Assembly (NCBI GenBank): GCA_025331125.1
Contig: JAOALB010000033.1
Coordinates: 124,001-188,000 of the forward strand
From: Mycogone perniciosa
Taxonomy: Eukaryota; Ascomycota; Sordariomycetes; Hypocreales; Hypocreaceae
DNA: 64,000 nt
Reading direction: 5' to 3'
The position numbers were made by a program, and so were the translations under genes. The notes beneath the pieces were generated by a model. It did not search any database and was not told where the DNA came from. It worked only from the letters and a program-made list of their open reading frames with translations. How positions within the stretch are numbered: the stretch's first letter is position 1; each line of letters begins with the position of its first letter. Positions 22,139-33,746 of this stretch are shown piece after piece.

Positions 22139-24464
22139 CTACTCGAACGTATTCCCTAGCAGGCTTGCTTGAGAGCCAAGGTGGGTATAAAAGGCAGAAG
22201 TGACATCCTTGTCGAGGTAGTTTAGCCTATGACCGCAACGATACCACTTGACATCACCGCTCTTCGGGTTGTCAGCGCAGCAGTGGCCCCAGCATGGACC
22301 TACGTCGGTGATCAGGGTGTGGAATTTTGACTTCCGATACGTCTCGTCAATAATATGGAGCATGGTTGGAATAGCAACCTCGTGGAAGACGGAGGTTTCC
22401 TCGGTGCCTCCAAAGGCGTTGCGCGTCAGGGAGATATAGTCGGTAAAATACTTGCGTGGGATCCAGTAAATATCGCTCCAGCCGAGGCAGAACTCGTCTG
22501 GCTGGATCGTGTACTTTTGTTCAGGGTCTTTGGCATTAGCGGCAGTTGTATTGCCAGCGATCTGAGAAGCGTGGCGGGATTTCTTGTGGAAGTTTTGACC
22601 CCATCCCCACCAATTCACGACCTTGGGATCTGTCATGCAGCGGTAAGAGGGATTGGTTGCGAATCCATCGGTAGGATACCAAATTTGCGAAAGATCCATG
22701 TCATTGTAGCGCAGAGGGTTGATCCATGCATCAAAGTGGAAGTATAAGAGGCCGTCAACATCCAGCTCCTGATCGAGCAGGAGCTGCATGGTCGTAGCGA
22801 CTTGATTGTGCATCTGGATTCCGCCGTACTGGTCGCCCGCGAGATTATGGAACGACTCATCTTTATCCTTAAACTGCTCGGGCATCGAGATGTGTACCGT
22901 GTGGAAGAATGGCTTGTACTTCATAATGTTGGGAATGCGTTCTGGGTGCCGTGAGTTCCACCTGACCATGGCGACTGAGTTATTGAATGGCGACTCGAAA
23001 ATACCATGGTCCGGTACATGGCTAGGCTTTTCGAATTCTGTGCCAGGATTTTCAAGTTCTGTGCTAGGCGGGTTGACTATGGGTTCCGGGGTCGCCTGCA
23101 CGTCAGGCATGGACACCTCTAACGCAGTCAACCAGGCGATGATGAGAATGGTAACGAACGTTGAAATCACTAGCAGCGTCTTGGGGAACCTGTCTAGTAT
23201 CGTCCTTCTTTTTCCTTCCCCAGACGTTGATGATCCATCATCGTCACGCGGTGCAGGGTTGTCCAGATACAGCCACGAGGCCATAAAGACAAGCAAGGAG
23301 CCAGGAATGGCAAGGAAGCCCAGTGGAGTTCCAAATAGGATTGACGAGACGTACAGCAGAATGCCCGTCGCGATTGCAGTTGCGAAGCATTTGACCACAG
23401 CATCGGCATCTATTAATCGAATCAGTTCACGCTCTCTCTAAGACGACAATTGATGGCGCTTTGGAGAACGGTCATTTTTACTTACACTTATAGACAGCTG
23501 TGATTGCCAGGCCAATAAAGACATTGCTCACGATGACCATAATAGCCCCAGGGCTATTGTAGCCGACAAGGAAACCGGGTTCGTCAGGATTGACTGCGGA
23601 GACAACGATATGCACAAGAACATTGAAGAAAGTTCCGGCGGCGTACAACGTGATGTTGTTGGCGTGTAGACTTGATTTCTCGCGCTTGAGGAGGACCTGA
23701 TTGTAGACGCCAGAGCTTGCTGAGAAAAACACCTGGAATAACAGGACTAGGTACGTTCCGATGGGGTATGCGGTGCCCGTTTCTGGATTATATTGCGTTA
23801 TAACCAAACCGCAGAGCTGCACGCCGATGGCGATCCACTGCATTTTGGACACCTTCGTGCCAAGGGTTGTCATCATGGCCAGCGCCGTGATGAGTGTCAC
23901 GCCGCTCTTTGTCAGTTGGATTGTACCAGGGTCTGCCATCTTATAACTGACGAAGATGGAGTTGTTGATCAGGACGTAGAAGAGAGCGAGGTTGCAGAAG
24001 CCGTATCGTGTCTCAGCTGACACTTCGTTCCGAAAGTAGCGCCAGTAGAGACCTATGCCTAAGGGCAAAGCCGAGGAACTGTCTGGCGATGACTTTTTTA
24101 TTTCCTCCTGGCCTGTGTTCTCATCAAGACTGTTTCTCTCCTGATCCTCGGTCCTCGACGTTGGCAACATCGCATATTCCCCTTCATGTGCCTCTCCATC
24201 CTTCGGACCAATCCCACTCGCGGCTCGCCCTTTGCACTCGCTCCGGAAGAAGGTGCACGACAGACACATCTTCAAGAACTCTGAGATGGCGATAGAGGCA
24301 GAAGGCGAAAAGGCGTACTTGCCGCCGTTGCTTTGTGCCATCTTCATGATGATTCCGATGCCCACTTGGATGGCCACCAGCCCTAGTGTTGCTGCGAATG
24401 CCGCGCCCTGCGCGCCCTGCGCGCCGCTGGGAAGCCATGCCAGCGGCTTAGCTAGCAGCTTCAT
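22139..24464 (-). CDS. Nucleotide-sugar transporter fused to a glycosyltransferase-like lumenal domain
   Basis: Exons 24464-23486 and 23409-22139 (phase 1, GTAAGT...AATAG) give 749 aa. Residues 1 to about 390 are an SLC35A-type Golgi antiporter that exchanges a UDP-sugar for UMP. Support: KMAQSNGGKYAFSPSASIAISEFLK, LINNSIFVSYKMADPGTIQLTKS, and AVYKYADAVVKCFATA (the intron splits this Tyr codon), with about ten hydrophobic helices and a long polar loop at about 80-135. An extra helix (TLLVISTFVTILIIAWL, about 404-420) should place the C-terminus in the lumen. The last 290 residues are soluble and conserved-looking: VAMVRWNSRHPERI, LLYFHFDAWINPLRY, GWSDIYWIPRKYF, GGTEETSVFHEVAI, resembling a glycosyltransferase-type fold. 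Sugar unknown. A 5'-UTR intron (donor near 24671) is possible. Confidence 0.85.
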
Positions 24465-25655
24465 TATGTTGACCGAGAGAAGAGAATTAAGTTGCGTAGC
24501 ATTAACCGCGACTCTGAGGTGGTTTGTGCCAAGCGCCTGGTGGCGATGGGAATAGCTGTGTCAACTATAAGATGAATCTATTCAAGATGACCGTCATCGA
24601 GCATGCGCCTAACTTGTCGTTACTTCGTTACTAGATGATAGAGACAATATTGGGTGAAGGGAAAACTTACCGGACTTAAGACCGAAAGGGAGGATGAGCT
24701 GTCGGAGGGGCAGTAGTCGAAGGGAGGGGCAGGGCCGCGCAGTAGAGGTGGATCAAACCCCCTTTCATGTCATTGACGCGTTCGGACAAAAGGCTTATTC
24801 TTGATTCAGGGCGAGAGTCATCAGTCGGGAGGGCGTGGTGTTCGGATGTGGGTACTGGGTTCGGGCTAAGTGGAAGCAAAGATCTTGAACAGGAACGAAG
24901 ACTCGACATGAACATCAATGCATACTACTACTATGTACTAGTACAAGCGAATGACGGAAAAGATCCTTCAGACTTTAGGCTCCAAAAATTATGGAGTAGA
25001 AAAGAAAAGGGGTGAATCTTATTATTATCTCGTATCCTGTTTAGTTATCTGGGAGCTTGAGTCAAGCTGATATTGAACTCCGAGTAATATTGCCATTTTT
25101 ATCTTGCCTTGAGAAATTCACAAAGCGCGAAAAAAAAACCAACAACACCCGCCGGCTTGGGACCGGGATATTCGGTACTGGCAGGGTTTGGAATCCTTCC
25201 GGCGTCTTACTCGCGCCTCGACCTCGTATTAGCGATTTGAAGGAAGGGACCAATATGACATACGAGTAGAATGCCACACACTAAGCCGCGCGGCCGCCCT
25301 AATGCAATACGAAGCACTCCGTAAAGCCACTTTGAGATGGCGTATGCTGCGTATGCTGCGTACTTCGGAGTACGGAGTACTCGTACGGGTCTTTCTTCTC
25401 CCTGATTTGGTTTCATCGAAGCTTTAGCTCTAGCAAAAGGCTGACACTCCGTAATCCATATTTTAAGTTGGGGCGGCGCAAGGGGAAATTTAAAGATGGT
25501 AGCTTCTGACATGTCTTGCTTTTACTTATTCAAGCTTGTTCCTAGGAGATTCTTCCTTATCTACTCTATATCGAAGAAAACCGTTGATCAGACCAGTCTT
25601 TCTTTTTCGTTTTCATTGTATCAATTGAGTTGTGAGAGGCAGCTTCCCTATCGCC
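24465..25655. promoter_or_regulatory. Shared divergent upstream region of the transporter fusion and the three-domain enzyme
   Basis: 1.19 kb between two divergent start codons. It contains a compound motif TACTTCGGAGTACGGAGTAC (25361-25380) about 280 bases upstream of the right-hand ATG and CT-rich leader sequence before that gene. No ORF here is convincing. Shared control of the two genes is an inference from their arrangement. Confidence 0.45.
25361..25386. repeat. Compound TACGGAGTA motif cluster
   Basis: TACTTCGGAGTACGGAGTAC followed by TCGTAC, placed about 270 bases upstream of the start of the three-domain enzyme. Two overlapping half-motifs in direct orientation plus the mirrored TCGTAC end. 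Confidence 0.7.
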
Positions 25656-28121
25656 ATGGCTTCCAATGGGATGAAAGTGAATGGCTCTGCCGCCAATGGC
25701 ATAACCAACGGTACTAGCTCGCCGTCTGACCCTATCAACTGCATTATCCCTATCGGTGGCATGGGCACACGGTTCTCGAAGCAGGGATACCGTTACCCCA
25801 AGCCGCTCATCAACATCATCGGTAGACCAATGCTGTTGTGGTTGATTGATAACCTGAGTCTCCGTGATGGCGACACTCTGTGGATGGCGGTTAATGAGGA
25901 CGTGGATGACGAGTTCCGCATTGGACAGCTCGTGAAGAAGACATTCCCCAAGATCGACTTCCGCCCGCTTCGATTACGACATCAAACAAAGGGAGCGAGC
26001 GAGACCGTGAGTACAGCCCGCTTCCAATGACCCAGTTGGAGACTAACAGACAGCTTTCAAACACAGCTCTATGTAGTGACCCAAAGCATGAGCCAGGAGC
26101 ATTTGCGCCGCAAGACTGTCTCCCTCGACTGCGACACCATCTACTGGACAGATATTCTAGAGCAGGTGCGACAGATGCCACAAGGCCACGGAGGCTGCTT
26201 CTATTTCGCCGACGATGGTGACAGGCCTATTTTCTCTTACATCAAGACGGAGCCGAGGGAAGACGGACTAGAGCAGATTGTCGACATTGCCGAGAAGCGG
26301 GCCATCTCCAACAAAGCAAACACCGGCGCATATGTCTTCCCGTCTGCGTCTCAGCTCAAGGCCTGGGCGTCCGAAAGTCTGGACCAGAAGCGCCCCGAGG
26401 TTGGCGAGTATTACAGCTCACGGATGATTACGCTCATGATCCAGGGGGGCATCCATTTCCTGGGAATGCCTATCTCCGCGACCGACTTCAGCTGCGTTGG
26501 CACACCCGAGCAGCTACAGGACCTTCTGGCCCAGCTGAAGCGCATCTCCAGCGGAGATCACGCCCGCCAGAACATGTTGAAGAAGCGTCGCTTCTGCTTC
26601 GACCTGGACATGACCTTGGTAGGCGTGCCGGAGGTGCCAGGCGACTACAGCACATGCCCCCCTATTGAACGAAACATCCGACTGGTGCAACAGCTGTACA
26701 AGGCCGGCCATTACATCATTATTCAGACAGCGCGTCGTATGAAGACACACAAGGGTAATATGGGCTCAGTATTGGCTGATGTCGGACCCGTTACCTTTGC
26801 CCAGCTTGCCAAGTACGAGATACCATACCACGATATCCACTTCGGCAAACCCTATGCGGACGTGTATGTTGATGACCTCGCCGTCAACTCGAACTTGGAC
26901 ACAATGCGGGAGATCGGCTGGCTGTTGGAGGACGCCGATCTTAAGAGCAGCGAAGTACCCCAGCTTGCCAACAGTGAACAAAGCAAGACAACGGGTATGA
27001 TCGCGGCACGCGACTTCAACACAATTCAAGTTCTCGGTGACAAGGTTGTTAAGTCGAGCAAGTCAGAAAATATTCTGGGCGAACTCTACTTCTACTCTCA
27101 CATGCCTCAGGAGCTGGCTCACATTTTCCCAGCTGTCCACAATGTTGATTTTATCCAGGGGACGGGCACCTACAGCATTACAATGGAGAACCTCAGGGGT
27201 CTAGCATTCTCACACTTGCTCGTGGGGCGCTCTATCACCAAGGGGAGGCTGCTTTCACTTCTGCGGTCGCTGCACACGATCCACAGCCTAAGCCCCAGCT
27301 CAAACACATCGACCAAGACGCTCGATATCCCACCAGCTCTGGCCGCCAAATTCGAGGCGCACTCCCTTGAGCGAGTCCGTCACCGCATCAACATCTACGC
27401 CAACTACGCGGTAAAGCTGCGCAGCAGATACCACGAACACCGCAAGCGTTATGATGCGCTGGGCCCCCTTGCTGCTTCACTCTTCAGCCGGCTCAACGAA
27501 TTCCTCGACACCTACGAAGCTGAAGGAAAGGGTGTACACGCGCAAGTGATCCACGGAGATGCCGTCTTCAGCAACGCCATTCTGAGTGACGACGAAAGCG
27601 TCGTATCCTTCGTCGATGTACGTTGCCAGCTCGACAACACGCTGACGCCGGAGGGTGATATCCACTACGACCTTGCCAAGGTGTTGCAGTCGCTGTGTGG
27701 CTACGACCACGTGCTCTTCAAGCTCGCTGAGTCGGAGTGCGACAGTTCCCGACGCGAGGATCTGCTCCTGTTTTCCTCGGCCTGCGCCTCCACACTCATG
27801 GATCAGGACGCGCCATCCTTGCTAGCCGAGGAGGATCGCAACCTCCTGGACGAGCTACAGGAGCATTTTTTCAGCTTCATCGAGGAGACGTATAGTGTGC
27901 GGATCCACCGCAAGACTTTGTTCCGCATCACAGCATCACTGTTTTTCAGTCTCATCCCCCTGCATCGTCCTGAGCTCGGCCCTGTGTTCTTGCGGATGTG
28001 CAAGGAGACACTGGATAAGGCTAGTGTCATCGCTGCAGGAAGCTCTGTGAAGAGCGCCAGCAGCCGTAGACTCTCCACTTTGAAAGAAGGGTCTCGTGCT
28101 CATGTGGTCGAGGTGAGGTGA
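25656..28121 (+). CDS. Three-domain enzyme: sugar nucleotidyltransferase, HAD phosphatase (EcbF/BcbF-like), APH-type kinase
   Basis: Exons 25656-26006 and 26067-28121 (phase 0, GTGAGT donor, ACACAG acceptor) give 801 aa. Domain 1 (about 28-280) is a nucleotidyltransferase with IIPIGGMGTRFSKQGYRYPKPL at residues 30-51. Domain 2 (about 290-400) is a HAD hydrolase: FDLDMTL with Asp296/Asp298, QTARRMKTHKGNMG, and FGKPYADVYVDD with Asp386/Asp387. This is the motif set of bacterial capsule-locus EcbF/BcbF phosphatases. Domain 3 (about 430-780) is an aminoglycoside/choline-kinase-like phosphotransferase with VIHGDAVFSN (His613, Asp615, Asn620) and FVDVRCQ (Asp634). All three active sites look intact. 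No signal peptide or membrane segment, so it is probably cytosolic. It likely makes an activated sugar or phospho-compound; the product is unknown. Confidence 0.88.
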
Positions 28122-28373
28122 TTTTAAGCGTCAGGTTGATGTCACGCAACGAATTGTTTATGCTTAGTAGGAAGGACTATGGCGAAATCTGATCAAATGA
28201 TATTAGGGAAAGGGGAATATACTCAGGTTTCAGGGTATTCAGTCCACCTGAAGCCTTTCTTTGCATTTGTAGGTTTTCGGACGTTACTTGTCGAGGTAGC
28301 CAAATTTCTTTGTAGACGGAGTACCGTCTATCAATATCTATAGAAATACCATACTCGTTAGATAGTAATTCTC

Positions 28374-28395
28374 TTTACTTTACTTTACTTTACTT
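28374..28395. repeat. (TTTAC)n microsatellite
   Basis: Four pentamer units of TTTAC, 250 bases downstream of the three-domain gene. Confidence 0.85.
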
Positions 28396-29148
28396 CGCCT
28401 ACTCCCCCAGAGTTCCTACGAATTTCACACAACAAGCACATTATCGGGGTCTTGAGGAGGCTAATGTCTATTGACGTAGGCCGGCCAATTAACGCTCGAT
28501 GTATCCACAGGAGGTGATGAGACACGAAGCCTATGTGGATATCAAAGGGAGGACGCGTAACCCATGTCTTGTATCGGGCTACATTTATATGACCTTGCTC
28601 TTTTCCATCGTCCATCAGGAGTCACTAATTCTGACTTGGAAGTACTGGGACATCTTACGTTGGTATTGATGAGAAATCAACAGTTATCCCCCAACATTAA
28701 CGTCAACCAGCAGTAAAAGCATGTGTCAGGTGCTAATTACGGCAACTTTAGTCAGCCAGGTTTGCTGAACGCGAGTTCTTGTCTTCATGTAGCATTAGGT
28801 ACTCAAAGGTAGTAATTGTAGTGGACTCCAGCTAACCGGCTCAATGAATCTCAGTTGCATTAACCGGCATTGTGTTAAGAATAGAGAGTCAAGCGAGTCA
28901 ATTGCGTTGACTTTATTATACCATGAGTTTCCCTAGCCATAGTTTTGGCTGGGATAAATTGGCTTTAATAATCTTCCTGTCAGAGGGCATTACTTTTTGC
29001 TTGTGTATGATGGATCATGAAGCTTGCTTGCCAAGCTTCTATCCGGGGAGATCTGCTGCTCTTGGCTTACTAGATAAGGTTCAAGACCACAACAACCTTA
29101 TTTCAGCTTTGGAGGCCAGAGTTCTGGCGGGTGGAACCCAATGTGACA

Positions 29149-29169
29149 GTAGTAGTAGTAGTAGTAGTA
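29149..29169. repeat. (TAG)n microsatellite
   Basis: Seven TAG units inside gene-poor DNA. Confidence 0.9.
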
Positions 29170-31475
29170 AATAAAAAGCGCCCCCGAGAGACCTTGTTGG
29201 TAGGGTTGGGCACCTCCACTATCTTCTGATAGTAGTCATCAATATATTCATGCAGCTGTACTCGTACCTTTTCAGTCCCACTGGCGGCGGGTCTCGGCGA
29301 GAATTTTGGACAATCCTCATCCAAATAGCGCTGCATAAGTGCGGTCGGCGGCCTATTCTGGACAAAAAGACGCGTAAGGACATGACGACGCTTAACTTTG
29401 TGGACGTCCCCAAGCTGGTGGAAGCTCTCAGGTGTATCTCGGCCAGTCATGACGAGGCATCGAATGGGGGATCTGGCAGGGGTTTGATAATTTTTATTCG
29501 TCTATAAGCGACACAGGTAGACAACCTTATTTATTTTCAAATTGTGGTGGATACCTATCGGGGGTAGAAACTTGCACCAACACACTTCGGGAACCTGCTG
29601 TGGAATCATGAGACTTCGGAATATACTTGTCCGCCAAAGCACAAGCAGCTGCATTATAATACGCTTAGTTATTACAAAACCTGAAGATGGTACCGATCGC
29701 ATCAGCCTAGTTCGATGTGCCTATTCCGAGTACTACCAGAAAGTTGAGAGGCTCTTTAAAGCTCGATATAGTGGTAATGAAAGGGCCAAAGGATATGTAA
29801 AGAAGATAGTTATGAATAATAGTGTGTACTTTGGCATAGTGAACACTCTGTTACTGGATCGCCGAGTTTTCTCCTACCCACCGCTATGTATATCAGTTGC
29901 CTGAAGTCACGACCAAGCATTTACGAACAAAAGTTCCCGTTAAGCTCTTGTCTCAAGTTCAACGTCGTCTACTTTTGTCATCCCAAGATTCTAATTTTAG
30001 AGACCACGCAATCCGTTTTTAGAGATCAGTGAACCCTGGACTAAAACACCCGCGACCGTAAGCCCTCTAATCCATAATTGAAAGGGAGCCAGTGCTGCTA
30101 TTATACATGCATTCTACGGAGTAGTAGTAGTTCCAATGCTATGACGTCCTCACAGCCTAAATTTGGTGCCCAAGTGAAATTATTAGGTTCACCCCCTCTC
30201 TAGTATCAGGCTACAGTAAATAGCAGCCAATTCTTTTCCTAGTGGTCTAAATGCTGCGAGCTTCTATATAGAGTAGTCCCGTCTAAAGATGGGTTATGCG
30301 GGCGAGGGAAACACAGCAGGCATACTAACAAACACATCATATATGTGTAGATTTGTAGAGTGTTAGCCTTGAAGCCCCTACAATGTGCACATCCTGACAT
30401 TAGAGACGGAGTCGACTACCAGAGCTACCACGGGAATAACTGCCGCGCTATCGATGGGGACAAGCCACTGGTACGACTCGCACTCGCTTCGTCGTATTGA
30501 ACTAGTACGACTAGTAATATAAACTATCCAAGCCCTCTGTCTTACACTGGCGCGATCCTCAGCGTAAGCAAGGGTTACGAAAGCACCGAACATGCGCCAT
30601 CAGTTTAACTCTTATTTCAAAGTTACGCCTTCCGTTGCATTTTATTATAGCCCCTGGCTAGCAATGCGGTATGACGCGGCATTTGGGAACCCCTGATCCT
30701 CTGAGTTGTGTTAGTCTATCTCCGCCTTCTGGAAGAGCTGGCTGAGCCAGTTAAAATCGCTCATAATAACAGTGTTAAATACCTTTCTTGTGGTATTTTG
30801 TCTCTCGTTGAAAATCACTTATCGTAGTTGATAAAAAAAGCCCAATTTCAAGCATTGAAATGAAGGTTATGTTAATTTCGTTGGAAAATTATGAGGAATC
30901 TATGTTATAGCTGAAATACAATATCGAATCAAAGGAATATAATGTGATTTATTTATAGATATAAAAAGAAAGATTGAATAAGTTATTAACTGGTATAAAA
31001 TATACAACTAGCTTAAGCAGCCAGAAAGCAAGCGTTGGTATTAGTGACTTGCTCAAGAGAATTTGGTTGATCTATAGATGGGTTATTGGGCAGCGTGGGA
31101 GATGACTTCAAGTATTTGAGCGGTATTCTTGTCGCAGACTGACAGTTATATCTTCTTATTTATGTACTCCTATAATTTCTTTCTTTCTCGCAAAAAAAGC
31201 CAATGCGGACTAAGAAGCTATATAGCAAGGGAACGGTTTGAAATCCTTTATTCCTTTAAATCGCAATTGCCGCAACCACGTCGGCTAAGTTTAACTTTGG
31301 TCATGTCTTAGAGGCGCAAAGTGTGGTAGGCTATGGATGATGTTGCGACTCAGACTCACCGCACATTACACTATAAGCAGAGGTATTTCCATAAAAGTAG
31401 ATATCCAACTGCGGAGCTACATCACCAATTCATGCCAACATAAAGCACCTTGGTACATCTACTACTTTTGCAAAC

Positions 31476-31832
31476 ATGGCCATCACTATCACCGTCCAGG
31501 ATAAGTACCACGTCATCCTCAGAAATGCCGCAAGCATCTTCCGGAAGGCTACGATAGTAACCCAGTCTCCAAACATCCAACACGTCACTATCAAGGTTGA
31601 CAACAAGACATACGAATTTTCGGGCTCAGGACAGAAAAAAACCATCGGCAACCTTGACTTAGCACCGCCTTTCAACACCATTGAAGTCACGATCAAATCC
31701 GGTGGAAATGGAATACCCTCTGTTCTAGATGTGGACGGCCTTTACACGATCCGCGGCGTCACAAAGGCTGTCATCACCACAGAGAGACAAGACGTCGTGG
31801 TCAGTTTTCAAGGGCAATCTGGAATGAAGTAG
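31476..31832 (+). CDS. Small beta-rich orphan protein
   Basis: Intact, intronless 118-aa ORF with ATG at 31476 in the context AAACATGG. Not recognised. It alternates hydrophobic and polar residues in strands (ITITVQDKYHVILR, HVTIKVDNKTYEFSG, FNTIEVTIKSGG, AVITTERQDVVVSF) with no Cys, signal peptide or membrane segment, so a small beta-sandwich is likely. It stands alone in decayed DNA yet its coding character is good, which suggests an expressed orphan or a recent arrival. Function unknown. Confidence 0.55.
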   Translation: MAITITVQDKYHVILRNAASIFRKATIVTQSPNIQHVTIKVDNKTYEFSGSGQKKTIGNLDLAPPFNTIEVTIKSGGNGIPSVLDVDGLYTIRGVTKAVITTERQDVVVSFQGQSGMK

Positions 31833-32365
31833 TGCGAAGCGCCACCAAGTATGGAGTTCGAGGTACCCCGGATGACCGAATATTGCTGGCATTGCTTTCT
31901 GGAGTTGGAATGAGGATATCGGGGCGAAAAAAGACTTGTCTCGGGGTTGTTGTTAAGATTTCTGTTGGTCAAGGGACTACTATGACGCCAGGAGCATCTC
32001 GGTATGTTTTTGAACGGTATTCATATTACGGTATACATACTACAACTGGTGACAGAAGGAGTCAAATCGGGGGTGCTCAATATTCACATCAATCTCCGTG
32101 ATTTCGTTCACAGGTTCTAATGCAGAAGCATATACGGGCATGTTGGATATATAGCCGGGAATTATCATTCAGTGAATAAGTCTCAATCATAGTGGTACAA
32201 ACGGGCGCTAACACAGGACGCAACCTGGCACAAGGTTCACTTCCTCTGCTGTTCGGCCTCCCGCAGCACCCTATCAATCCTCGCCTATTAATCAACTTTT
32301 CACCAACTTCACGCATCATAAGTCCTTTGCACTTCATTTCATGGCAGCAAAAACATAATCTCACA
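31833..32365. other. Intergenic, no gene seen
   Basis: Leader region of the RBR-type gene. The reading frame at 31832-32101 has no coding look. Confidence 0.55.
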
Positions 32366-33746
32366 ATGTTAGACAGCGACCTTGACCAGGCCACCCTCGA
32401 GCTCATCCTTGAGCTCCAGCTCCAGGATGTGGAAGGCCTGATGAAAGGCAAGCACCGGGAGGGCGACGAGCCTCCCGACGCGGAGCTTGCTATCCGGATG
32501 CACAAGGCTGAGCTCGATTCGCTCTCTGACTTTGCTTCCGATAGGGCCATGTGCCAAAGCATTGCTCGAGCTATGATGCTCGACGGCGATGTCATCGGTG
32601 AGCACGATACAGTTGAACAAGCCGTACACGACCGAGAACAAGCTGAAGCTCTGGAGAGAAGTCGCACAGGCGCGGAAACTCGCCCCGGGAGAAGTCAAAC
32701 AACCCCGAAAACGGACCTGGATGATGAGCTGCTGAGCAAGCTTCAAATGCTGTACGTTGACGACAGGAGCAGCGTTGTTTCCGAAGATGTCGGGGAACCA
32801 TCATCCCGGGCAGCGGCACGTGGAAGAGATTCTCTGGTCATGAAGAAATCATCCCCAGCAAATCTCTTGCGAAGCTGCGTTGCCTGTTCAGAAGACGTCC
32901 CATTCGTTGACACTGCCCGATGCCCCTGTTCACACGAATACTGTCGCAGCTGCATCGCAAAGCTCTTCCAGACATCCATCGTCGATGAATCCCTATTCCC
33001 CCCGTGCTGATGCGGCCAGCCTATTCCCCTCGGCATCGTTCAAATCTTTCTCTCTTCAAATCTAGTAGGAGAGTTCCGCGCCAAGGAGATTGAGTATGGA
33101 ACACCGAATAGGACGTACTGCCATCGACCGACATGCTCTACGTTTGTCCCACCGCAATTTATCCAAGGAGATGTGGCCACGTGCGTGAAATGTCGGAGCA
33201 AGACGTGTGTGAGGTGTAAAGGCTTGTCTCACAACGGGGAGGACTGTCCAGAAGATCCGGTAACACAGGAACTGCTCCGCGTAGCGACCAAGAATGGCTG
33301 GCAGCGATGCCAATCATGCAACCGAATGGTCGAGTTGAATATTGGATGCAACCACATAAGTACGTCACTTCTGTCTACTTGTATATCATCCACTGACGGG
33401 TATAATAGCTTGTCTTTGTGGCGCTCAGTTCTGCTACGTCTGTGGACGACCGTGGAAGAGTTGCGTCTGCGCGCAGTGGGATGAGAGCCGTCTTCTCGAC
33501 CGAGCCCATAACATCGTCAATCGAATGAACAATGCACACGAGATGAATGATGTAAGGCGGGCCAACCTGGTCGCACAGGAAAGGCAAAACCTCATTGTCA
33601 ACCATGTATGCGCTCACCCATTCTGGAGGAACCGACAAAGGAGTCATCGATGTGATGAGTGCCGCGATGTACTGCCGTACTTCGTTTATGAGTGCATTAC
33701 TTGTCAAATTCTGGCATGTCATCGATGCAGATACAATCGGCTTTAG
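32366..33746 (+). pseudogene. RBR (RING-IBR-RING) E3 ubiquitin ligase interrupted by an in-frame stop
   Basis: Two exons, 32366-33359 and 33409-33746 (phase 1, GTACGT...AATAG), read as a full RBR protein of about 443 codons. Order: an acidic N-terminal region with ELQLQDVEGLMKGK; RING1 (SCVACSEDVPF, CPCSHEYCRSCI); IBR (CHRPTCSTFVPP, CVKCRSKTCVRC, GEDC); RING2 (RCQSCNRMVELNIGCNHI spliced to TCLCGAQFCYVCG, which carries the catalytic-type Cys). At 33008-33010 (codon 215) a TGA lies exactly in the last cysteine pair of RING1, between SLFPPC and CGQPIPLG. No in-frame intron removes it. It may be a recent nonsense mutation, a base error or readthrough. Everything downstream keeps frame and zinc ligands, so decay is young if real. 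Confidence 0.75.

Larger units (their letters stand above)
28122..31475. other. 3.3 kb without intact genes, AT-rich in part
   Basis: Only short ORFs. Contents: a (TTTAC)n run at 28374-28395, a (TAG)n run at 29149-29169, TACGGAGTA copies near 28317 and 30118, and increasingly AT-rich sequence from about 30750 to 31430. ORFs on the minus strand at 29103-29702 hint at a broken protein but match nothing I recognise. The look is of old, decayed DNA. Confidence 0.5.

Noticed and set aside
22806..23441. 211-codon plus-strand ORF opposite the transporter fusion
   Set aside because: Shadow frame; the minus strand carries conserved motifs and a spliced join across the same bases.
29103..29904. Possible small genes on either strand
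   Set aside because: Short frames, no recognisable domain, many stops; more like decayed DNA.
32981..33068. A small intron that would remove the TGA in the RBR gene
   Set aside because: The GT...AG pairs checked around the stop give lengths that break the frame, and removal would delete RING1 zinc ligands.
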